In this document: positions 1-8,499 of the stretch, piece after piece | How the letters are laid out: every line of letters begins with the position of its first letter | Position numbering within the stretch: the stretch's first letter is position 1 | NCBI RefSeq assembly: GCF_001422045.1 | Contig: NZ_LMLW01000008.1 | Coordinates: 669,960 to 733,959 of the forward strand | DNA length: 64,000 bases | Source: Sphingomonas sp. Leaf242 | GTDB lineage: Bacteria; Pseudomonadota; Alphaproteobacteria; Sphingomonadales; Sphingomonadaceae | Direction of reading: 5' to 3' | The notes under the pieces: model-generated | Seen by the model: the letters and a program-made list of their open reading frames with translations, nothing else | What the model was told of the DNA's origin: nothing | The model's database searches: none | Program-made: the position numbers and the translations under genes

Positions 1-534
1 GCGATGCAGACGACCGGCAACAGCCTCGATCTCGCGCTCGACGGCGACGGCTATTTCCAGGTGCAGATGCCCGGCGGTACGCTCGGCTATACGCGCTCGG
101 GCAATTTCTCGCGCTCGGCCGAAGGTTTGCTGGTCACCAGCGAAGGCTATCAGGTGCAGCCCGGCATCACCGTGCCGCAGGGCACGACCGCGATCACGAT
201 CGGGTCGGACGGCACCGTGTCGGCAACTGTTCCCGGCCAGACCGAAGCGACGCAGCTTGGCCAGATCCAGGTGGCGAACTTTCCGAACGGCGCCGGCCTC
301 CAGGCGACCGGCGACAATTACCTGGTCGAGACCGCGGCGAGCGGCGCGGCCAATGTCGGCGTCGCGGGCCAGGACGGTCGCGGCAACATCAAGCAGGGTA
401 TGCTCGAAGCGTCGAACGTCAACGTCGTCGAGGAACTCGTCGACATGATCGAGACACAGCGCGCGTACGAGGTGAATTCGAAGATGATCTCGGCGACCGA
501 CGACATGCTCAAATACGTCAACCAGAACATCTGA
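1..534 (+). CDS. flgG: Flagellar distal rod protein FlgG, 5' truncated
   Basis: This is the C-terminal 177 residues of FlgG, the distal rod protein of the flagellar basal body, which forms the drive-shaft passing through the periplasm. The reading frame is already open at base 1, so roughly the first 85 residues of a normal protein of about 260 lie outside the window. Seen in the sequence: the central DGYFQV strand and the rod/hook C-terminal helix (ASNVNVVEELVDMIETQRAYE), which is characteristic of FlgG/FlgE/FlgF proteins. It is followed after 2 bases by flgH, in the order flgG-H-I-J-K-L typical of alphaproteobacterial flagellar operons. FlgF is the main alternative, but the ending and the downstream order favour FlgG. 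Confidence 0.93.
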   Translation, partial: AMQTTGNSLDLALDGDGYFQVQMPGGTLGYTRSGNFSRSAEGLLVTSEGYQVQPGITVPQGTTAITIGSDGTVSATVPGQTEATQLGQIQVANFPNGAGLQATGDNYLVETAASGAANVGVAGQDGRGNIKQGMLEASNVNVVEELVDMIETQRAYEVNSKMISATDDMLKYVNQNI

Positions 535-536
535 TC

Positions 537-1232
537 ATGACTCGCACCGCTTCCCATTCCGTCGTCCTGATGACCGCGATCGCGCTCGCCGGGTTCGCTT
601 CGTCCGCAGCCGATGCCGGCATCTTCGGCAAAAAGCTGCCGCCCGAGGATTTCTCGGTCGCGCGGCCTCTTCCGGTCGTGCCGGTGCCGGTCGTCGCGAC
701 GGGCTCGATCTTCCAGGCGCAGGATGGCTACGCAGCGCTGTACGAAGGCTGGCGCGCGCGGAAAGTCGGCGATCCGCTGACGATCGTGCTGGTCGAGCGG
801 ACCGCCGCGTCGAAGACGTCGGGCTCGAAGCTCGACAGCAATGGCGGCGCGAGCATCACGCCGCCGACCACCGGCGCGCTCAACCTGTTCAACAAGAGCG
901 ATGCGGCGATCAGCGGCGGGCGCAATTTCAACGGCACCGGCGCCGCCGACCAGACGAACTCGCTGTCGGGCGAAGTCAGCGTGACGGTCGCGCAGGTCTA
1001 TCCCAACGGAACGATGCTGGTGCAGGGCCAGAAGCGCGTGACGCTCAACCGCGGCGACGAGTTCCTCAAGATCAAGGGTCTGGTCCGGACCGCCGACGTC
1101 GACGCCAACAACCGCGTGCTGTCGACCCGCGTCGCCGACGCGCAGATCTCGTACACCGGCAAGGGCGACGTCGCCCGCGCCGGCCGCCAGGGGTGGCTCG
1201 GCCGCTTCTTCTCCGTCGTCAGCCCGTTCTAA
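537..1232 (+). CDS. flgH: Flagellar L-ring protein FlgH
   Basis: FlgH forms the L-ring, the bushing of the flagellar rod in the outer membrane. The 231-residue length is normal, and the family core is clear (YEGWRARKVGDPLTIVLVE, then SGSKLD, and the C-terminal NRVLSTRVADAQISY). It has an N-terminal signal sequence. The family is usually a lipoprotein processed at a lipobox cysteine; here the corresponding stretch reads LAGF, with Phe20 where Cys would be expected, followed by a possible signal peptidase I site (ADA|G at residue 27). The protein may therefore be non-lipidated, which is an inference. ATG start lies 2 bases after the flgG stop codon and flgI follows within 5-11 bases. Confidence 0.95.
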   Translation: MTRTASHSVVLMTAIALAGFASSAADAGIFGKKLPPEDFSVARPLPVVPVPVVATGSIFQAQDGYAALYEGWRARKVGDPLTIVLVERTAASKTSGSKLDSNGGASITPPTTGALNLFNKSDAAISGGRNFNGTGAADQTNSLSGEVSVTVAQVYPNGTMLVQGQKRVTLNRGDEFLKIKGLVRTADVDANNRVLSTRVADAQISYTGKGDVARAGRQGWLGRFFSVVSPF

Positions 1233-1242
1233 GGCCGTGACC

Positions 1243-2334
1243 ATGCGCTTCCTGCTCGCCCTTTTCGCATCGCTCCTGATCGCAGGCCCGGCCTCGGCCG
1301 ACCGGATCAAGGATCTGGGCGGGTTCCAGGGGATCCGATCGAACCAGCTGACCGGCTACGGCATCGTCGTCGGCCTGCCCGGCACCGGCGACGACAATCT
1401 CGAATACACCGTGCAGTCGCTGAAGGCGGTCGCATCGCGCTTCGGCCTGCAGCTGCCGCCGACCGCCAACCCGGGGATGAAGAACGCGGCAGTGGTGATG
1501 ATCACCGCCGAACTGCCGCCGTTCGCCAAGCCCGGCCAGCGGCTCGACATCACCGTCGCGTCGATGGGCAAGGCGAAGTCCTTGCGCGGCGGCAGCCTGA
1601 TCATGACGCCGCTGCTCGGTGCGGACAACCAGATCTACGCGATGGCGCAGGGCAACCTCGCCGTTGGTGGCCTCGGGGCCGAAGGCGCTGACGGGTCGAA
1701 GATCGTCGTCAACGTGCCCTCGACCGGGCGTATTCCCGAGGGGGCGACGGTCGAACGTGCGGTCGCGACCGGGTTCGACAGCGCGCCGATGCTCACCTTC
1801 AACCTCGCGCGTGCCGATTTCACTACCGCGCAGAACGTCGCGGGGGCGATCAACTCGAAGCTCGGCTTCGGCAGCGCGCAGGCGATCGACGCGGTCTCTG
1901 TTTCGGTACGTGCACCGATCGGCGCGGACGTCCGGGCCACGCTGATGTCGACGATCGAGAATCTCGACGTCGTGTCCGCCGAACCCTCGGCCAAGGTGAT
2001 CGTCAACGCGCGCACCGGCACCGTCGTGATCAACTCGGCGGTTCGGGTCGGCCCGGCGGCGATCACGCACGGCAAGATGACGGTGCGGATCGACGAGAAG
2101 CCGCAGGTCAGTCAGCCCGCCCCGTTCAGCCAGGGCCAGACCGCGATCACCCCGAACAGCCGCGTCGCGGTCGAGGAGGAGCGTCGCCCGATGTTCCTGC
2201 TCGCACCCGGCCCCAAGCTCGCCGACATCGTCAAGGCGGTCAACGCGATCGGCGCATCGCCGGCCGATCTGGTCGCGATCCTCGAGGCGCTGAAGGAAGC
2301 CGGCGCACTCAAGGCCGAGTTGATCGTCCTGTGA
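1243..2334 (+). CDS. flgI: Flagellar P-ring protein FlgI
   Basis: FlgI assembles the periplasmic P-ring around the rod in the peptidoglycan layer. The 363-residue protein begins with a Sec signal peptide (MRFLLALFASLLIAGPASA) and goes directly into the conserved DRIKDLGGFQGIRSNQLTGYG and GLPGTGD motifs that identify the family. Length is normal. A GTG six bases upstream (1237) is an alternative start, but ATG at 1243 has an AGG about 9 bases upstream and gives the cleaner signal peptide. Its last codons overlap the flgJ start (GTGA), which indicates translational coupling. Confidence 0.96.
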   Translation: MRFLLALFASLLIAGPASADRIKDLGGFQGIRSNQLTGYGIVVGLPGTGDDNLEYTVQSLKAVASRFGLQLPPTANPGMKNAAVVMITAELPPFAKPGQRLDITVASMGKAKSLRGGSLIMTPLLGADNQIYAMAQGNLAVGGLGAEGADGSKIVVNVPSTGRIPEGATVERAVATGFDSAPMLTFNLARADFTTAQNVAGAINSKLGFGSAQAIDAVSVSVRAPIGADVRATLMSTIENLDVVSAEPSAKVIVNARTGTVVINSAVRVGPAAITHGKMTVRIDEKPQVSQPAPFSQGQTAITPNSRVAVEEERRPMFLLAPGPKLADIVKAVNAIGASPADLVAILEALKEAGALKAELIVL

Positions 2335-2666
2335 GCGCGATCACCACACCCACGCTCGCGACGACCGCGACCACCGGGATCTCGACCGACACTAGCCGTC
2401 TCAAGTCGAAGGACAATCTCGACAAGGCCGGGCAGAAGTTCGAGGCGGTGTTCACCGGCATGATGCTGAAGAGCATGCGGCAGGCGAAACTCGCCGATCC
2501 GATCTTCGATTCGAAGGCGATCGATACCTTCACCGACATGCAGGACGGGCTGATCGCGAAGTCGATGGCCGAGCACACGCCGCTCGGCATCGGCAAGGCG
2601 ATGACCGATTTTCTCAGCAAATCTCAATCGGATATTAACCCGGCGGCGACAGACTCACCGCCATGA
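2331..2666 (+). CDS. flgJ: Single-domain FlgJ rod-binding protein
   Basis: The 111-residue protein matches only the N-terminal rod-scaffold domain of FlgJ (AGQKFEAVFTGMMLKSMR, then ending GIGKAMTDFL). The peptidoglycan hydrolase domain found in enterobacterial FlgJ is absent, as is usual in alphaproteobacteria, where a separate hydrolase opens the cell wall for the rod. It starts with GTG overlapping the flgI stop by four bases, and its own stop overlaps the flgK ATG (ATGA). Both overlaps place it in one tightly coupled operon. Confidence 0.88.
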   Translation: MSAITTPTLATTATTGISTDTSRLKSKDNLDKAGQKFEAVFTGMMLKSMRQAKLADPIFDSKAIDTFTDMQDGLIAKSMAEHTPLGIGKAMTDFLSKSQSDINPAATDSPP

Positions 2667-4009
2667 GCGATCTCCTTTCGATCGGCGCGTCGGGCGTCCG
2701 CGCGTACCAGACCGCGTTGTCCACGGTGTCGGAGAACATCGCGAACACCGGCACCGCGGGCTATACCCGGCGGACGACGACGCTTGGCGAAGTCGCGTCG
2801 ATCGGTGGCGGGATCGCCGCGCGGACGTCGTCGAACGGCAGCGGGGTGGTCGTCGTCGGCATCGGTCGCAGCGCCAATGCCTACCGCTCGCAGGCGGTGC
2901 GCAGCGCCGGCACCGATCTGGCCAAGACCGAAACCAGCATTGCCTGGATGAGCCGGATCGAGACGTCGCTGGGCGACAACAAGCTCGGCGACCGGCTCAC
3001 CAGCTTCTTCGGCGCGGCGCAGACGTTGTCGGCGGATCCGACCTCGATTCCGGCACGCGCGGCGATGCTCGAGTCGGCAGGCAGTGCTGCTGCCGCCTTC
3101 GCGACCACCGGCAAGGCGCTCGATACCGCGACCGCTGAACTCGATGCGACGACCTCGCAGGCGGTCGATTCGCTTAATTCGCTCGGCACCGCGCTCGCCA
3201 AGATCAACGACGGTATCGCCCGGTCGCAGCCGGGTTCGTCAAGCGCGGCGCAGCTCGCCGACCAGCGCGACCAGGTGCTCGATCAGATGAGCACGCTGAC
3301 CGACGTGAGCACGTCGTTCGACGGTCTCGGCCGCGCGACGGTGCGGCTCGGCGGTGCGGCCGGACCGGCGTTCGTCGTCGGCTCCGACAGTGGCCAGGCG
3401 GCGTACGCGCGCAACGACGAAGGCGCGGTGCAGTTCACGGTCACGCAAGGCGGCGCCACCTCGACGCTGTCGCCGTCGGGCGGCGCGCTCGCCGGGTTCG
3501 CCGACGGAGCGCAGCGGCTCGTCGCGGCCCGCGACGGGCTGAACGCGATCGCCAAGGATTTCACCACGCAGGTCAATGCGGTCCAGGCACAGGGGCGCGA
3601 TCTCGACGGCAAGGCCGGTACCGCGCTGTTCGCGACCGGCGATACGCCGACCGACATCTCGGTGGCACTGACCGACCCGCGCGGGATCGCCGCCGCCAGT
3701 GCGAACGGCAGCATGCGCGATGCGTCGAACCTAGCCGCGTTGCAGACCGCCCGGTCGAGCGGCGGGTTCGAGACGCGCACCGTCAACCTGGTTGCCGGCA
3801 ATGCCGCCGCACTCCAGCAGCGCACGACCGTGGCCGATGCGCAGAGCGCGATCCGCGACGGCGCGGTCAGCGCACTTGCGTCGGCGTCGGGGGTCGATCT
3901 CGATAGCGAGGCGGTCGATCTGCTGCGCTTCCAGCAGGCCTATCAGGCGTCGAGCCGGGTGATCCAGACCGCGCGCGACACGTTCCAGTCCATCCTCGAG
4001 ATCCGGTAA
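2663..4009 (+). CDS. flgK: Flagellar hook-filament junction protein FlgK (HAP1)
   Basis: FlgK is the first of two adaptor proteins joining hook and filament. The 448-residue protein shows the terminal helices typical of axial proteins: an N-terminal SIGASGVRAYQTALSTVSENIANTGTAGYTRR segment spread over residues 6-38, and a C-terminal VDLLRFQQAYQASSRVIQTA helix. The variable middle is rich in Ala, Thr and Ser. It is secreted through the flagellar export apparatus and has no signal peptide, as expected. It overlaps flgJ by 4 bases and is followed after 5 bases by flgL. Confidence 0.95.
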   Translation: MSDLLSIGASGVRAYQTALSTVSENIANTGTAGYTRRTTTLGEVASIGGGIAARTSSNGSGVVVVGIGRSANAYRSQAVRSAGTDLAKTETSIAWMSRIETSLGDNKLGDRLTSFFGAAQTLSADPTSIPARAAMLESAGSAAAAFATTGKALDTATAELDATTSQAVDSLNSLGTALAKINDGIARSQPGSSSAAQLADQRDQVLDQMSTLTDVSTSFDGLGRATVRLGGAAGPAFVVGSDSGQAAYARNDEGAVQFTVTQGGATSTLSPSGGALAGFADGAQRLVAARDGLNAIAKDFTTQVNAVQAQGRDLDGKAGTALFATGDTPTDISVALTDPRGIAAASANGSMRDASNLAALQTARSSGGFETRTVNLVAGNAAALQQRTTVADAQSAIRDGAVSALASASGVDLDSEAVDLLRFQQAYQASSRVIQTARDTFQSILEIR

Positions 4010-4014
4010 CGCCC

Positions 4015-4935
4015 ATGCAGATCCCGACGAGCCTTTTCTACGACCGGTCGTCGGCGGCCATGACGTCGCTGTCCAGCAAGGCGGATGCGCTCAATGCGCA
4101 GATCTCGACCGGCAAGCGGTTCACCGCGCCGTCGCAGGACAGCGTCGCGTATCAGCGGCTGGCCGGGCTCGCGCGCGATACCGCCAACGACAAGGCCTAT
4201 GCCGCCAACCTCGGCACCGCCGAATCGGTGTTGAAGCAGGGCGATACCAGTCTCAGCGCGATGTCCGATCAGTTGCAGAACGCGACGGTGCTGGTGACGC
4301 AGGCGAAGAACGGCACGCTGAGTGCGCTGGACCGCAAGGCGATCGGCGAGCAGATCGCCGGGATCGTCGCCTCGCTGACGAATATCGCCAACGCGAAGGA
4401 CGCGCGCGGCCAGCCGCTGTTCGGCGGGTCGGACGGGGCCGCGGCGGTCGCGACCGATGGCAGCTACGCGCTGGCGTCGAAGCCGGTTAGCGGAATCCCG
4501 ATCGGCGATGGCCAGAGCGTGCAGGCCAACGAAACCGCCGCACGGATCTTCACGGTTGGCGGAAAGACCAACGCGGATGGCAGCGTCGGCGGGGGCACCA
4601 ACACGCTGGCGATGCTGTCGGCGATCGCGACCGCGCTGCAATCGGATGATTTCAAGACGAGTTCGCTCGATACGTCGCTGGCCGATATCAGCGCGGCCTC
4701 CGATCAGGTGTCGACCGTGCAGGCCTCGCTCGGCGCACGCGCGGCGCGAGTCGATCTGGAGAGTTCGCGGCTGACCGATGTCGCCGCAGACCGCGAGGAG
4801 ACCCGCTCTGGTCTCGAGGACACCGATGCCACGACCACGTTCATCGAGCTGCAAAAGACGATGACGATCCTGTCGGCGACGCAGGCGAGCTTTACGAAGC
4901 TCTCGGCATTGTCATTGTTCGATTATCTTCGCTGA
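4015..4935 (+). CDS. flgL: Flagellar hook-filament junction protein FlgL (HAP3)
   Basis: FlgL is the second hook-filament junction protein and is related to flagellin. The 306 residues begin with the flagellin-like N-terminal helix (SLFYDRSSAAMTSLSSKADALNAQISTGKRF, read in pieces over residues 5-35) followed by APSQD, and end in a matching C-terminal helix (TTFIELQKTMTILSATQASF). It is last in the flg run; a 92-base gap containing a sigma-54 promoter separates it from motA. A flagellin is the alternative, but position directly after flgK and the short length favour FlgL. Confidence 0.92.
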   Translation: MQIPTSLFYDRSSAAMTSLSSKADALNAQISTGKRFTAPSQDSVAYQRLAGLARDTANDKAYAANLGTAESVLKQGDTSLSAMSDQLQNATVLVTQAKNGTLSALDRKAIGEQIAGIVASLTNIANAKDARGQPLFGGSDGAAAVATDGSYALASKPVSGIPIGDGQSVQANETAARIFTVGGKTNADGSVGGGTNTLAMLSAIATALQSDDFKTSSLDTSLADISAASDQVSTVQASLGARAARVDLESSRLTDVAADREETRSGLEDTDATTTFIELQKTMTILSATQASFTKLSALSLFDYLR

Positions 4936-4981
4936 CGGCTGCGTTCGGTAACCGGATGGCTACGAAATCCGGTTAATTCCC

Positions 4982-4996
4982 TGGCTACGCACTTGC
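4982..4996 (+). promoter_or_regulatory. Sigma-54 promoter upstream of motA
   Basis: TGGC at 4982-4985 and TTGC at 4993-4996 have exactly the spacing of the sigma-54 -24/-12 consensus (TGGCACG-N4-TTGC). The expected start of transcription would be about 12 bases after the -12 element, near 5008, leaving a leader of about 20 bases before the motA ATG at 5028. Known: late flagellar genes in many alphaproteobacteria are sigma-54 dependent. No enhancer-binding site was identified. Confidence 0.65.
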
Positions 4997-5027
4997 CATC
5001 GTCGGCCCAGAGGGAATTTCCAGCACC

Positions 5028-5891
5028 ATGTTTCCGGTAATCGGCATCGTCGTCCTGCTCGTCATGGTGTTTGGCGGATTCGCCTTTACGGGCGGCGCGC
5101 TCGGACCCGTCCTGGAGGCGATCCCGCACGAGATGCTGATCATCGGCGGCGCCGCGGCCGGCGCGCTGATCATCGGCAATTCCGGCAAGGAACTCAAAGC
5201 GCTCGGCGCCGGGCTGGGCAAGGTCTTCAAGGGCCCGAAATACAAGAAGCAGGATTATCTCGACGTCATCTTCCTCGTCAGCAAGCTGATGAAGATGCTG
5301 CGGATGGACGGGCCGATCGCGCTCGAGCCGCATGTCGAAGATCCGCAGTCGTCCGCCGTGTTCGCCGAATATCCCAAGCTCCTGAAGAACCACGCGCTCG
5401 TCAACCTGATCGCCGATACGCTGCGCCTCGTCGTGGTGTCGTCGGGTACGCTCGACGTCCACGCGGTCGAGGAGGTGATGGACCAGTCGATCAAGACGCA
5501 TCACCACGAGGAGGAAAGTGCTCACGGTACTCTGACCAGCCTTGCCGACGCGCTGCCCGCGCTCGGCATCGTCGCGGCGGTGCTCGGCGTGGTGAAGACG
5601 ATGGGGTCGATCGACAAGCCGCCGTCGATCCTCGGCTCGATGATCGGCTCGGCGCTGGTCGGCACGTTCATGGGCGTGTTGCTGGCGTACGGCATGGTCG
5701 CGCCGCTCGCCAACCGGTTGCGCCAGGTGCTCGATGCCGACGCCGCGATCTACGGCGTGGTCAAGCAGATCATCATCGCCTCGCTCCACGGCCATCCGCA
5801 GCCGCTGGTGATCGAAGCCGCACGCTCGGGGATCGCGCACAAGAACCAGCCGGGCTTCGCCGAAGTCTTCGACGGGCTTCGCGGTAAGTAG
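5028..5891 (+). CDS. motA: Flagellar motor stator protein MotA
   Basis: MotA forms, with MotB, the proton-conducting stator that turns the flagellar rotor. The 287-residue protein has four predicted membrane segments (about residues 2-22, 33-50, 160-180 and 190-212) with the long cytoplasmic loop between the second and third that contacts FliG. The conserved Pro-containing segment LPALGIVAAVLGVVKTMG opens the third segment. The gene sits behind a sigma-54 type promoter and is followed by motB after 15 bases. A sodium-driven PomA-type channel cannot be excluded from sequence alone. Confidence 0.94.
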   Translation: MFPVIGIVVLLVMVFGGFAFTGGALGPVLEAIPHEMLIIGGAAAGALIIGNSGKELKALGAGLGKVFKGPKYKKQDYLDVIFLVSKLMKMLRMDGPIALEPHVEDPQSSAVFAEYPKLLKNHALVNLIADTLRLVVVSSGTLDVHAVEEVMDQSIKTHHHEEESAHGTLTSLADALPALGIVAAVLGVVKTMGSIDKPPSILGSMIGSALVGTFMGVLLAYGMVAPLANRLRQVLDADAAIYGVVKQIIIASLHGHPQPLVIEAARSGIAHKNQPGFAEVFDGLRGK

Positions 5892-5906
5892 AGCGGCGAC
5901 AGACAC

Positions 5907-6809
5907 ATGGCCCGCGCCCCTCACGGCAACATCCAGCCGCCGAAAATTATCGTCAAGAAGATCTATATCGAAGGTCATGGCGGGCATCACGGCGGCGCCT
6001 GGAAGGTCGCCTATGCCGATTTCGTGACCGCGATGATGGCGTTCTTCCTGCTGCTGTGGATTCTCGGCGCGACCACCGAGAAGCAGCGCAAGGGCATTGC
6101 CGATTACTTCGCGCCGACGCTGCTCGATACGCGCTCGCTCGGGATCGGCGGCGGCGCGCTGTTCGGCGGCGAATCGATCCTCGACAAGAACAAGATCGGA
6201 CCCAAGGCGGGCCAGACCAGCATGCCGCAGATCGCGGTGCCCGATGCGGGCAAGGGCGGCGCCTCGACCGGCACCGGTGAGCAGGGGACGATCAAGAACC
6301 GCCAGGCGCTCGCGAGCGAAGATCGCAAGAACTTCGAAGCGATGCGCAAGCGGGTACTGAGCCAGATCGCCGCCTCGCCCAAGCTGTCGCGGCTCGCGAG
6401 CCATGTCCGCTTCGTCCCGACGCAGGACGGCATGCGGATCGATCTGGTCGACGATGCGGATTATTCGATGTTCGCGCTCGGCACGACCGCGCTCGATCCG
6501 CAGGCGGGCGACCTGATCGGGATGATCGCGAAAACGATCGAGGGGATGAAGAACCCGATCATGATCCGCGGCCATACCGACAGCGTGCCGTATGGCGACC
6601 CGCGCGCGATGAACAACTGGATGCTGTCGTCGGGCCGCGCCGAGGCGACGCGTCGCCGGCTGCTGATCGGCGGTACGCCCGAGGCGCGGTTCGAGCGGAT
6701 CGAAGGCGTCGCCGACCGCGAACCGCTGATCGTCAAGGATCCGAGCGACCCGCGCAACCGCCGCGTTGCGATCACGTTGCTCTACCGGCGCGGCGTGTTC
6801 GGCAAGTAA
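5907..6809 (+). CDS. motB: Flagellar motor stator protein MotB
   Basis: MotB anchors the stator to peptidoglycan and carries the ion-binding aspartate. Of its 300 residues, a single N-terminal membrane helix contains the invariant Asp (D38 in AYADFVTAMMAFF), preceded by a short basic cytoplasmic tail. A linker follows, then an OmpA-type peptidoglycan-binding domain at about residues 190-295 (RGHTDSVPYGDPRAMNNWML, SSGRAEATRRRL). Start is ATG 15 bases after motA; the two are co-transcribed and end at a strong terminator at 6831-6866. Confidence 0.95.
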   Translation: MARAPHGNIQPPKIIVKKIYIEGHGGHHGGAWKVAYADFVTAMMAFFLLLWILGATTEKQRKGIADYFAPTLLDTRSLGIGGGALFGGESILDKNKIGPKAGQTSMPQIAVPDAGKGGASTGTGEQGTIKNRQALASEDRKNFEAMRKRVLSQIAASPKLSRLASHVRFVPTQDGMRIDLVDDADYSMFALGTTALDPQAGDLIGMIAKTIEGMKNPIMIRGHTDSVPYGDPRAMNNWMLSSGRAEATRRRLLIGGTPEARFERIEGVADREPLIVKDPSDPRNRRVAITLLYRRGVFGK

Positions 6810-6830
6810 GCACAGGCGCGGCGTGGCATG

Positions 6831-6866
6831 AAAAAGGCCCGGCATCGCGTGATGCCGGGCCTTTTT
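6831..6866 (+). terminator. Strong intrinsic terminator after motB
   Basis: A perfect 16-base stem (AAAAAGGCCCGGCATC paired with GATGCCGGGCCTTTTT) with a 4-base loop ends in a T run. The A run on the other side lets it act in both directions, so it can serve both motB and the convergent mucR-type gene. Confidence 0.9.
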
Positions 6867-6909
6867 CATGTCGGTCGACGCTATATGCCAGCGCTGATGA
6901 TCGTCGCGG

Positions 6910-7401
6910 TTACTCGGCGCTGACGGTTTCCGATTTGCGCTTGCGCGGGGCGGCGGGCGCGGCTTCGGGCTTGCGGGCGCCGGGCTTGCGACCGAGACCG
7001 ATCTTCTTCGCCATCGCGCGACGGCTCTCCGAATAATTCTCGGCGACCATCGGATAATCGGGCTTCAGGCCGTAGCGCTCGCGATATTCGGCGGGCGTCA
7101 TGCCGTGGGTGGCAAGATGGCGACGCAGCGTCTTGTAAGACTTGCCGTCGATCATCGAGATGATGTGATCCTTCGACGCGAGCGATTTGCGCGCGGTTAC
7201 TGCCGGCGTGTATTCGGTCGCGGTTTCGACCGGAGTCGTATCGGTCGTACCACCAAGCAGCGTAGAGACGGTCTCGTGCATCTTTCCCAGAAAAGCCGGA
7301 ACGTCTTCGGCCGAGCTGCGCGTGTTCGGGTTGCCCAGCCACGCGATCGTCAGTTCGGTCGCGAGCTCTACAGCATTCAGGTCGGTGGTATCTTCGGCCA
7401 T
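6910..7401 (-). CDS. mucR: MucR/Ros-family transcriptional regulator, atypical zinc finger
   Basis: A 163-residue member of the MucR/Ros family of small DNA-binding regulators, which in alphaproteobacteria control exopolysaccharide, motility and cell-cycle genes. The N-terminal part (LATELTIAWLGNPN) matches the oligomerisation region, and the C-terminal part carries KSYKTLRRHLATHGMTPAEY and YPMVAENYSESRR. The usual first zinc ligand (Cys) is replaced by Ser82; Asp85, His95 and His99 remain. Metal-free or alternatively ligated Ros-type fingers are known from Mesorhizobium homologues. ATG at 7401 has GGAG about 7 bases upstream; a further ATG at 7413 would add four residues. The C-terminus is a basic Lys/Arg/Ala tail. 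It converges on motAB. Confidence 0.88.
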   Translation of the reverse strand: MAEDTTDLNAVELATELTIAWLGNPNTRSSAEDVPAFLGKMHETVSTLLGGTTDTTPVETATEYTPAVTARKSLASKDHIISMIDGKSYKTLRRHLATHGMTPAEYRERYGLKPDYPMVAENYSESRRAMAKKIGLGRKPGARKPEAAPAAPRKRKSETVSAE

Positions 7402-7752
7402 GCTACACTCCATTGTCTATTGCCCCCGTAACGAGCTTCGACAACGTATTCAACCACATGGGACGTAATTGGGCCGTTTAATCTAAGATAGTCTAAATGG
7501 GAAGTCGTCGCACGGCGAGATAAGTCCATTTTGATTGCTTTAGATCAGCCTGGCGTTGCGCCGCTTGGCCTATCGTAGCGCTTGAGGGCATGATGTTTAG
7601 CCCGATGCACTTCCGTTTCCGGCAATATTGGCGCGATCTGGAGGCGCCCGAGCGACGGCCGGTCGGACCGTTCATGTCCGCCAGAGCGCGCATCCAGGGC
7701 GCGCCGGTGGGGTGATCGCGCGCACCGCGTTCAGGTCAGCGTGTCTCGGTGG
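7402..7752. other. Intergenic region upstream of the MucR-type gene
   Basis: About 350 bases without a supported gene. The part nearest the regulator (7430-7560) is less GC-rich than its surroundings and presumably holds its promoter. A 66-codon open frame on the minus strand (7493-7693) has no recognisable domain and was not called. Confidence 0.6.
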
Positions 7753-8448
7753 TCAATCCTGGCGGGCGGGCGGCGCGAACGCGAGCACCTCGCGCGTGTA
7801 GGTTTCGACCACTTCGCTGATCGGCGTTCCCGCGGCGGTAACCAGTAGCGCGCGGTTCTCGATGACATGCGGGGGAATGTCCAACGCCGGCGCCTCGCGC
7901 GGGATCGGCACACCGGCATCCCAGCCGGTCGGCAGCGGCGACCACAACAGCCGCGCCGACACCGTCTGGCGACGGAAATGGAGCGGTTGCACCACCCGAC
8001 CGAACGGCGTGTCGCTGCCGTCGAGCGCGGCATTCATCTGCGGGGTCAGTCGCGACGGGACGTACCAGTTGTCCGCTTCCGACAGGACATGCGCCCCACA
8101 CCGCAGCCGCACCCGCCGATAGCGGATCGGCTCGTCGTCGCTGACGCCCAGGCGGCGGCGTTGCTCTGCGGTCGGCGTCTTCGTGATCGTCGGGTCGCGG
8201 TCGGCGACGATCTTGCTGCCCGGTGCGGCGAGGTGGTGGTCGGCACACCAGTCGTCAAGCACCAGCGTCGCACTGTCGCGCGTGAGCAGCAGGATCTCAA
8301 GCGACTGGAGCGCAGCGAGGCTTTCTGCCCGGCCGATGATGTCGCCCGGCCAGACGTGCGAGCGTGGTTGTCCTGACGAACTCCCGCCTGTCGAAACAAC
8401 CGACGCGAGCGTCGGGGCAAATACTGGGGCGAATACGGGGGCGATCAT
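7753..8448 (-). CDS. Chorismate-lyase/UTRA-fold-like protein
   Basis: A 231-residue protein that resembles chorismate-lyase-like proteins: residues 50-75 (LEILLLTRDSATLVLDDWC) followed by a RYRRVRLRCG strand, VLSEADNWYVPSRLTP and DTPFGRVVQPLHFRR. Chorismate lyase releases 4-hydroxybenzoate and pyruvate from chorismate, feeding ubiquinone synthesis. The assignment is by remembered family motifs and is only moderate. ATG 8448 is chosen because GGAGG lies 6 bases upstream; the frame extends four codons further without support. It lies 51 bases downstream of an MFS carrier on the same strand, so the two may form a pair handling an aromatic acid, which is an inference. Confidence 0.5.
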   Translation of the reverse strand: MIAPVFAPVFAPTLASVVSTGGSSSGQPRSHVWPGDIIGRAESLAALQSLEILLLTRDSATLVLDDWCADHHLAAPGSKIVADRDPTITKTPTAEQRRRLGVSDDEPIRYRRVRLRCGAHVLSEADNWYVPSRLTPQMNAALDGSDTPFGRVVQPLHFRRQTVSARLLWSPLPTGWDAGVPIPREAPALDIPPHVIENRALLVTAAGTPISEVVETYTREVLAFAPPARQD

Positions 8449-8499
8449 GCAATCCTCCACAAAATACGATGCGCCGGCGAAAGGCGAGCCGAGACGTTT

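Noticed and set aside
4923..6869. A 648-codon open frame on the minus strand across motA and motB
   Set aside because: It is antisense to two clear flagellar genes and rich in Arg, His and Ala, as expected for a reversed high-GC frame.
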